DNA of 64,000 nucleotides from Variovorax dokdonensis. GTDB lineage: Bacteria > Pseudomonadota > Gammaproteobacteria > Burkholderiales > Burkholderiaceae_C. The notes beneath the pieces are model-generated. The model was given only the letters and a program-made list of their open reading frames with translations. It was not told the origin of the DNA and did not search any database. The position numbers were made by a program, and so were the translations under genes. The stretch is from positions 1,488,001 to 1,552,000 of the forward strand of contig NZ_JASZYV010000001.1 of NCBI RefSeq assembly GCF_030316895.1, given 5' to 3'. Shown in pieces: positions 58,629 to 64,000 of the stretch (its first letter is position 1; every line of letters begins with the position of its first letter).

Positions 58629-59419
58629 CGGGGTTGCGGCACTTTCTGGTGGCCTTGCAGTTCTTCACCCGCATTCCGGTGACCGGCACGCTGGCGCGTT
58701 GGGTGGGCTACAGCCCGGAGATGCTGCGCGCCAGCGCCGGGCATTTTCCTGGCGTGGGCTGGGTGGTCGGTGCGGCGGGCGCGGCGGCGATGTGGGCGGG
58801 CCTGCTGCTCCTGCCCGGCGAGGCGGGCGCACTGGCGGCGGCGCTCATCGGCTTGATGGTCACGGCTTGCCTGACGGGCGCCTTCCACGAAGACGGACTG
58901 GCGGACCTGGCCGATGGCCTGGGCGGCTCCGCGGACCGCGAGCGCGCGCTGCAGATCATGAAGGACTCGCGCATCGGCAGCTACGGCACGTTGGCCATGG
59001 TGCTGGTGGTCGGGCTGAAGGTGGCGCTGCTCGCCACCCTGGCAGCGCAGGACGATCTGGCCGCGTTGGCCGGCCTGGTGGCGGCGCATGTGCTGTCGCG
59101 CTTTTGCCCGCTTTTCGTGATGCGCGCCTTGCCCTACGTGGACCGCGACGACGCCAAGGCCAAGCCGGTTGCGGATTCGATCAGCAGCCAGGCGCTCACC
59201 GTGGCATTGCTGTGGTCGCTGCCGGCGCTGGCGCTGCTTGGGTGGACGCAACCGTTCGAAAACGTGCTGGGTGCGGGGGTGCTGGTGGTGGGCGTGGTGG
59301 CCTGGATGATCCGCATGCTGCGCCGCAGATTGGCCGGCTTCACCGGTGATGCCCTGGGCGCCACCCAGCAGCTGTGCGAGGTGGCGATCTACCTGGCCCT
59401 GGCGGTGCAGTTGTCGTGA
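58625..59419 (+). CDS. cobS: Adenosylcobinamide-GDP ribazoletransferase (cobalamin synthase)
   Basis: A 264-residue membrane enzyme that joins adenosylcobinamide-GDP with alpha-ribazole to finish cobalamin. The family region TGAFHEDGLADLADGLGGSADRERALQIMKDSRIGSYG has the acidic metal-binding residues and is complete. About six membrane helices are seen. The GTG start overlaps the cobT stop as GTGA. Confidence 0.94.
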   Translation: MTGLRHFLVALQFFTRIPVTGTLARWVGYSPEMLRASAGHFPGVGWVVGAAGAAAMWAGLLLLPGEAGALAAALIGLMVTACLTGAFHEDGLADLADGLGGSADRERALQIMKDSRIGSYGTLAMVLVVGLKVALLATLAAQDDLAALAGLVAAHVLSRFCPLFVMRALPYVDRDDAKAKPVADSISSQALTVALLWSLPALALLGWTQPFENVLGAGVLVVGVVAWMIRMLRRRLAGFTGDALGATQQLCEVAIYLALAVQLS

Positions 59420-59988
59420 GCCTCAGCCTGCTGCGGCATGGGCCGGTCGACGGCGCGGCGGGGCTTTGCTATGGCCGCTCGGACGTCGCCGCGTTGGTGC
59501 AGCCGACGCAGGAGATCGCCGAGCGCATCGCTCCTGGCTTGTCGCCGGACTTGGACCTGATCGCGTCGCCGCGCGCGCGCTGCTTGCTGCTGGCGCACGC
59601 GCTGCAGGCCCTGCGCCCCGACTTGCGCCTTCGCATCGACCCGCGCATCGCCGAGATGGACTTCGGCACCTGGGAAGGTCGCCCCTGGGCCGACGTGCCC
59701 CGCCTTGACTTCGACGCGTGGATGAACGACTTCGGCCACGCGCGTGCCGGCGGCAGCGGGGAGAGCACCGGCATCTTCATGGCGCGTGTGGCGCAGGCGC
59801 ATGACGACTGGCGCGCATCGGGGCGCCCTGCGCTGTGGGTCACGCATGCGGGCGTGATGCGCGCTGTGCTGCTCTTGCAGGCCGGCAAGCGCCACGTTGA
59901 ACAGGCCAGCGAATGGCCGTCGCAGTCCATTGGCTGGGGCGATCTGATGGCCTTTGGCGGTGGATTTCCTCAGCGCGGTAGCGCCTGA
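59416..59988 (+). CDS. Histidine phosphatase, probable alpha-ribazole phosphatase
   Basis: A 190-residue phosphoglycerate-mutase-like enzyme. The catalytic motif is LRHGPV with His8. Further residues are IASPRARCLLLAHAL, the acidic pair in AEMDFGTWEGRPW, and the second His in WVTHAGVMRAVLL. Its place after cobS, overlapping it as GTGA, supports removal of the phosphate from alpha-ribazole phosphate or adenosylcobalamin phosphate (CobC in the enteric naming). Confidence 0.88.
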   Translation: MSLSLLRHGPVDGAAGLCYGRSDVAALVQPTQEIAERIAPGLSPDLDLIASPRARCLLLAHALQALRPDLRLRIDPRIAEMDFGTWEGRPWADVPRLDFDAWMNDFGHARAGGSGESTGIFMARVAQAHDDWRASGRPALWVTHAGVMRAVLLLQAGKRHVEQASEWPSQSIGWGDLMAFGGGFPQRGSA

Positions 59989-60002
59989 TCGATGGAGCCG
60001 AT

Positions 60003-60662
60003 TCAGCGCCCCTTGGCCTTGGCCTTGGGCGCCGGCGTCTTGGGCTTGTAGTCGCAAAGCGCCGCAACCGCGCACTCCCAGCACTTGGGCGTGCGCGCCA
60101 CGCAGACATAGCGCCCATGCAGGATCAGCCAGTGATGTGCATGCAGGCGGTACTCGGGCGGGACACGCTTCTCGAGCTTCTTCTCCACTTCGAGCGGCGT
60201 CTTGCCTGGCGCCATGCCGGTGCGGTTGCCCACGCGGAAGATGTGGGTGTCCACCGCGATCGTCGGCTCGCCGAAGGCGACGTTGAGCACCACGTTGGCG
60301 GTCTTGCGGCCCACGCCGGGCAACGCCTCGAGCGCAGCGCGGTCGTTGGGCACTTCGCCGCCGTGCCGTTCCAACAGCAAACGGCTCGCCTCAACCAGAT
60401 GCCGGGCCTTGCTTTTGTACAGGCCGATGGTCTTGATGTACTCCGCCAATCCCTCTTCGCCCAGGTCGACGATCGCCTGCGGCGTGTTGGCCACCGGAAA
60501 CAGGCGGCGCGTGGCCTTGTTGACGCCGACGTCGGTGGCCTGCGCCGAAAGCAGCACGGCGGCCATCAGCTCGAAGGGCGTGGTGTATTCGAGCTCGGTC
60601 TCGGGTGCGGGGTTGGCCGCATGCAGCAAGGCGAAGAACGGCGCGATGTTTTCTTTTTTCAT
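60003..60662 (-). CDS. nth: Endonuclease III
   Basis: A 219-residue DNA glycosylase/AP lyase for oxidised pyrimidines. The helix-hairpin-helix is LPGVGRKTANVV with catalytic Lys120, and Asp138 lies in AVDTHIFRV; both numbers equal those of E. coli Nth. The 4Fe-4S cluster cysteines are 187, 194, 197 and 203. A basic Lys/Ala/Pro tail follows. It is convergent with the phosphatase gene, 14 nt apart. Confidence 0.96.
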   Translation of the reverse strand: MKKENIAPFFALLHAANPAPETELEYTTPFELMAAVLLSAQATDVGVNKATRRLFPVANTPQAIVDLGEEGLAEYIKTIGLYKSKARHLVEASRLLLERHGGEVPNDRAALEALPGVGRKTANVVLNVAFGEPTIAVDTHIFRVGNRTGMAPGKTPLEVEKKLEKRVPPEYRLHAHHWLILHGRYVCVARTPKCWECAVAALCDYKPKTPAPKAKAKGR

Positions 60663-60748
60663 GGCCCGGGATCATCGGTCAAGAAACCGCTTTCACAACA
60701 CAGTCTGGCGGCAGGCGCAAGTAAGCTGATTCCCTATTGCCGCATCGG

Positions 60749-60760
60749 CACACGCGTGTG
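60749..60760. promoter_or_regulatory. Perfect 12-bp palindrome upstream of tctC
   Basis: CACACGCGTGTG lies 39 bp before the tctC start in the nth-tctC gap. It may be an operator for the tricarboxylate genes, but no regulator gene is adjacent. Confidence 0.35.
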
Positions 60761-60799
60761 AAAAACCGCTACTTGTCGAAGAACGATAGGAGACTTTGC

Positions 60800-61795
60800 A
60801 TGCAAGTGCGTTCACGCCGTTCCTTCCTTGCCCAAGGCGCCACCGCGGCGCTCGCAAGCCTCGCACTCTGGGGCGCCGCCGCGCCGGCCATGGCGCAAAA
60901 CTACCCCAGCAGGCCCATCACCCTCATCGTGCCCTGGGGCGCCGGCGGGGGCACCGATGCCACCGCCCGCATCATCGGCAGCCTTCTGGAGAAAGACCTC
61001 GGCCAGCCCGTGAACGTGGTCAACCGCACCGGCGGCAGCGGTGTGGTGGGACATGCGGCCATCGCTTCCGCGCCGCCGGACGGCTACACCATCGGCCTGG
61101 CCACGGTGGAGATCGGCATGATGCACTGGCAGGGCCTGACCGAGCTGACCGGCGCGTCTTACACGCCCATCGGCCTGGTCAACGCCGATCCGGCCGGCGT
61201 GCAGGTGCGCGCCGATGCGCCTTACAAGGACGTCAAGGAACTGCTGGCGGACATCAAGGCCAACCCGGGCAAGCACAAGGCGTCGGGCACGGGGCAGGGC
61301 GGCATCTGGCACCTGGCCATCGCCGGGCTGCTGCGCGACCAGAAGATCGACCCCGCGGCCGTGCCCTGGGTGCCGAGTAACGGCGCCGCGCCGGGCCTGC
61401 AGGACATGGTGGCCGGCGGCGTCGACATCGCGCCGGTCTCGTTGCCCGAGGCGCGCTCGCTGATCGACGCCGGCAAGGTCAAGAGCCTGGCGCTGATGAG
61501 CGACAAGCCTTCCACGCTATACCCCAACGTGCCGACGCTCAAGTCCGCCATTGGCAGCGATTGGTCGATGGCCGCGTGGCGCGGCATCGTGGCACCGAAG
61601 GGCATCCCGAACGACATCCGCGACAAGCTGGCCGCGGCGATCAAGAAGGTCGCGCAGAGCAAGGAATACACCGACTTCATGGCTTCGCGCGGCTTCGGCG
61701 TCACCTACGCGGCACCGGACGATTTCGGCAAGTTCATGGCCAAGTCGGACGCCGAGCTGGGCGCCACGATGAAGGCGGTCGGCATCGCCAAATGA
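60800..61795 (+). CDS. tctC: Tripartite tricarboxylate transporter substrate-binding protein (Bug family)
   Basis: A 331-residue periplasmic binding protein. The N-terminus has a twin-arginine-like start (RSRRSFLAQGATAALASLALWG) and a cleavage region AAPAMAQNYPSRP. The Bug signature follows: ITLIVPWGAGGGTDATARII, GGSGVVGHAAIASAPPDGYTI. The Tat-like motif S-R-R-S-F-L suggests folded export but is not certain. The ATG at 60800 follows AGGAG. It starts a tctC-tctB-tctA operon whose substrate is an unknown carboxylate. Confidence 0.93.
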   Translation: MQVRSRRSFLAQGATAALASLALWGAAAPAMAQNYPSRPITLIVPWGAGGGTDATARIIGSLLEKDLGQPVNVVNRTGGSGVVGHAAIASAPPDGYTIGLATVEIGMMHWQGLTELTGASYTPIGLVNADPAGVQVRADAPYKDVKELLADIKANPGKHKASGTGQGGIWHLAIAGLLRDQKIDPAAVPWVPSNGAAPGLQDMVAGGVDIAPVSLPEARSLIDAGKVKSLALMSDKPSTLYPNVPTLKSAIGSDWSMAAWRGIVAPKGIPNDIRDKLAAAIKKVAQSKEYTDFMASRGFGVTYAAPDDFGKFMAKSDAELGATMKAVGIAK

Positions 61796-62265
61796 AGATC
61801 AGCGACGCCATCTTCGGCGTGCTGCTGATGCTGATCGGCGCCGTGGTGCTGGTGGTGGTGCAAGGCTTTCCGAAGATTCCGGGCCAGCAGGTGGGCCCCG
61901 CCATGTTCCCGGGCCTGATCGCCGCCGGCCTTTGCATCTGCGGTGCCATCTTGACCCTGCGCGGCTGGCGCGAGCGGGCGGTCGAGCCCTGGGTCCGGCT
62001 GGGTCCATGGGCGCGCATGCCGCGCCATGTGCTCGCCCTTTTGGCCGTGGTGGTGGGCGTGGTCTTCTACATGCTGGCCGGGCAGGCGCTGGGTTTCCTG
62101 GTCTGCGCGTCGCTCGTCCTTCTGGCCTGCATGCTGGCGCTGGGCGTGCGGCCGGGCCTCGCCGTGCTGGTGGCGGTGGTTGCGTCGCTGGTCATCCATT
62201 TCGCCTTCTACAAGCTGCTGCGCGTGCCGCTGCCGTGGGGCGTGCTGCAGCCCATCGCCTGGTAA
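61792..62265 (+). CDS. tctB: Tripartite tricarboxylate transporter small membrane subunit
   Basis: A 157-residue protein with four membrane helices, the usual size and layout of TctB. The first helix (ISDAIFGVLLMLIGAVVLVVVQGF) is followed by PGQQVGPAMFPGLIAAGLCICGAILTL, the region that marks the family. It overlaps tctC as ATGA and works with TctA in the inner membrane. Confidence 0.92.
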   Translation: MKISDAIFGVLLMLIGAVVLVVVQGFPKIPGQQVGPAMFPGLIAAGLCICGAILTLRGWRERAVEPWVRLGPWARMPRHVLALLAVVVGVVFYMLAGQALGFLVCASLVLLACMLALGVRPGLAVLVAVVASLVIHFAFYKLLRVPLPWGVLQPIAW

Positions 62266-62309
62266 TGCTTCGCGCCTGACCCTAGACCCAACGGGAACGA
62301 GAACGCAGG

Positions 62310-63812
62310 ATGGAACAAGCTCTGGCGCAAGCCTTCGCGATGGTGTTCGACCCCTACACCTTGCTGGTGATGGTGCTCGCATCGCTCTACGGATTGTTCG
62401 TGGGGGCCGTGCCGGGCTTGTCCGCCACCATGGCCATTGCGCTGCTGGTGCCGGTGACCTTCTTCATGCAGCCGATCCCGGCCATTGCCGCCATGGTCAC
62501 GGCCACGGCCATGGCCATCTTCTCGGGCGACATTCCCGGCTGCCTGCTGCGCATACCGGGCACGCCGGCTTCGGCGGCCTACACCGACGAAGCCTTCGCC
62601 CTCACCCGAAAAGGGCAGGCCGAAGTGGCCTTGGGCGCGGGCCTGGTGTTCTCGGCGGTGGGTGGCTTGTTCGGCACCGTGGTGCTGATCGTGGCTTCGC
62701 CGGCGCTGGCGGAGTTCGCGCTCAACTTCAGCTCGTTCGAGTATTTCTGGCTGGTGCTGCTGGGCCTGACCTGCGCGGTGTTCATCACGTCGGATCGCCC
62801 GCTGAAGGGCGTGGTGATGCTGCTGCTGGGCCTCATGGTGGCCTGCATCGGCCTGAACAATCCGGCGGGCTTTCCCCGCTTTACCTTGGGCAACGCGGAG
62901 ATGACGGGCGGCATCGGCATGATCCCGATGATGATCGGCATGTTCGCCATCTCGCAGGTCATCCGCCACGCCGTCGACACCTCGCCGCCGGGCGAGCTGG
63001 CGGTGGAAAAGGTGGGCAGCGTCTTGGCGGGCCAGTGGCGGCTGGCCAAGCGCTATCCGGTTCAGATCCTGCGCGGCAGCACGCTGGGCACGGTGGTGGG
63101 CGCGCTGCCAGGTGCGGGTGCCGACATCGCGGCATGGATGTCGTATGCGGTGAGCAAGAAGTTTTCGAAGGAGCCCGAGAAGTTCGGCACCGGCCATGTG
63201 GAAGGCATCGTCGAATCGGGCGCGGCCAACAACAGTGCGCTGGCCGGCGCGTGGATCCCGGCGCTGGTGTTCGGCATTCCGGGGGATTCGATCACCGCGA
63301 TCGTGATCGGCGTGCTCTACATGAAGAACCTGAACCCTGGCCCGACCCTGTTCACCACGAACCCGCAGAACATCTACGCGGTGTTCATGCTCTTCGTGAT
63401 GGCCAACCTGATCATGATTCCGCTGGGCATCCTTTGCATCAAGGTGGCCAAGCGCATCCTTCGCGTGCCGGCCAATCTGCTGATGCCGCTCATCCTCATC
63501 TTCTGCATCGTCGGCACCTTTGCCATCAACAACTCGGTGTTCGACATCGGCGTGATGCTGGTGGCCGGCATCCTGGCCTGGCTGCTGGAGGAAAACGGCT
63601 TTCCCATCGCGCCCACCATCCTGGGCGTGGTGCTGGGCGGCATGCTGGAAGAGAACTTCATCACCTCGCTCATCAAGGCCGACGGCAACATGATGCTGTT
63701 CTTCACCCGCCCCATCGCCGCCGGTCTGGCGGTGCTGACACTGGTGATCTGGGTGGTGCCGCTGATTCGGAGGCTGCTCAGAAAGAGGGCGGGCGCTCCG
63801 GCTGCGCTCTAG
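62310..63812 (+). CDS. tctA: Tripartite tricarboxylate transporter large membrane subunit
   Basis: A 500-residue permease with about eleven or twelve membrane helices. Family motifs in each half are present: GLFVGAVPGLSATMAIALLVPVTF and GTVVGALPGAGADIAAWMSY, plus SGAANNSALAGAWIPALVFGIPGDSITA. It uses the proton or sodium gradient to import the ligand delivered by TctC. A bidirectional terminator follows. Confidence 0.95.
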   Translation: MEQALAQAFAMVFDPYTLLVMVLASLYGLFVGAVPGLSATMAIALLVPVTFFMQPIPAIAAMVTATAMAIFSGDIPGCLLRIPGTPASAAYTDEAFALTRKGQAEVALGAGLVFSAVGGLFGTVVLIVASPALAEFALNFSSFEYFWLVLLGLTCAVFITSDRPLKGVVMLLLGLMVACIGLNNPAGFPRFTLGNAEMTGGIGMIPMMIGMFAISQVIRHAVDTSPPGELAVEKVGSVLAGQWRLAKRYPVQILRGSTLGTVVGALPGAGADIAAWMSYAVSKKFSKEPEKFGTGHVEGIVESGAANNSALAGAWIPALVFGIPGDSITAIVIGVLYMKNLNPGPTLFTTNPQNIYAVFMLFVMANLIMIPLGILCIKVAKRILRVPANLLMPLILIFCIVGTFAINNSVFDIGVMLVAGILAWLLEENGFPIAPTILGVVLGGMLEENFITSLIKADGNMMLFFTRPIAAGLAVLTLVIWVVPLIRRLLRKRAGAPAAL

Positions 63813-63828
63813 GGTCGAGCGAGCGCGC

Positions 63829-63864
63829 AAAAAAAGGCCCCGCATCGCGGGGCCGTCTTGTTTC
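63829..63864. terminator. Bidirectional terminator after tctA
   Basis: GGCCCCGC and GCGGGGCC form a perfect 8-bp stem with an ATC loop. A run of A lies before it and GTCTTGTTT after it, so it can serve tctA on the plus strand and the gene at the right edge on the minus strand. Confidence 0.8.
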
Positions 63865-63879
63865 TGCGGGGGTGCCGGA

Positions 63880-64000
63880 TCAGTCGCGCAGTTCCGGAGG
63901 CAGCGTGCCGCCATTGGCCGCGATGCGCGACATCACCTGCTTGTGCAGCCAGATGTTCCAGGCGGCCGAGCCGGGCTCGTCGCTGCCGGAATAGGTGAAC
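63880..64000 (-). CDS. C-terminal end of an unidentified gene, cut by window
   Basis: On the minus strand an open frame enters from the right edge and ends in TGA at 63882-63880. The last 39 or so residues include FTYSGSDEPGSAAWNIWLH and end in GGTLPPELRD. The tail is followed by the bidirectional terminator, which supports a real gene. I cannot assign a family from this fragment. Confidence 0.6.
   Translation of the reverse strand, partial: FTYSGSDEPGSAAWNIWLHKQVMSRIAANGGTLPPELRD

Overview
The window is high-GC DNA (roughly two thirds G+C by eye) from a betaproteobacterium, most likely a Comamonadaceae-type member of the Burkholderiales. The evidence is the order tig-clpP-clpX-lon, zapB/zapA next to 6S RNA, a Bug-type tripartite tricarboxylate system, a malonate cluster headed by a GntR regulator, the btuB-cobU-btuFCD-cobO salvage cluster, and a small Trp-rich protein of the TIGR04438 type. 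No rRNA, CRISPR array, transposase or phage module was seen.

Layout. 1-3.5 kb: an SH3-repeat protein cut by the window edge, then hpnC-hpnD-hpnE (minus strand), the three-step squalene route that feeds hopanoid synthesis. 3.6-8 kb: an RND efflux adaptor and pump behind a sigma70-type promoter whose start region carries a TetR-type palindrome. 8.1-14.4 kb: tRNA-Leu(UAG) and the protein-quality block tig, clpP, clpX, lon, with a heat-shock-type promoter before lon. 14.3-16.7 kb: tRNA-Gly, tRNA-Cys, a lower-GC islet with an orphan ImpE/TagJ-like type VI secretion gene, tRNA-Leu(UAA), and a conserved hypothetical protein. 16.7-24.6 kb: an MFS transporter, glutamate racemase, class I fumarase and a proVWX-type betaine importer with a leader of about 300 nt. 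24.7-36.6 kb: class II fumarase, a UPF0114 membrane protein, acetyl-CoA synthetase, a LapA-like protein, a small cytochrome c, two glutathione-transferase-fold proteins, ilvD with a divergent LysR regulator, lgt and an RluA-type pseudouridine synthase.

36.6-41.1 kb is a malonate operon: GntR regulator, malonyl-CoA decarboxylase, enoyl-CoA hydratase-like protein and malonate-CoA ligase. 41.1-43.5 kb holds a universal stress protein, a TSUP permease, 6S RNA and zapA/zapB-like genes. 43.6-60 kb is a cobalamin uptake and salvage locus. It starts with a cobalamin riboswitch, then a 28-codon leader ORF coupled to btuB, then cobU-btuF-btuC-btuD-cobO-cbiB-cobC with mostly 4-nt stop/start overlaps. 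The locus is interrupted at 51.6-56.0 kb by four genes unrelated to B12 and resumes with cobQ-cobT-cobS-phosphatase. The interrupting segment includes a 965-residue protein that joins a peptidoglycan-binding domain, a GH19/lysozyme-like domain, a papain-like cysteine protease and an alpha/beta-hydrolase, and a MerR regulator with a classical 19-bp-spacer divergent promoter. 60-64 kb: nth, then tctC-tctB-tctA, and the end of one more gene.

The items most worth a second look are the triple-hydrolase fusion and its placement inside the B12 locus, the btuB leader ORF, the orphan ImpE gene in its islet, the proV leader RNA, and the MerR/DUF2938 pair.
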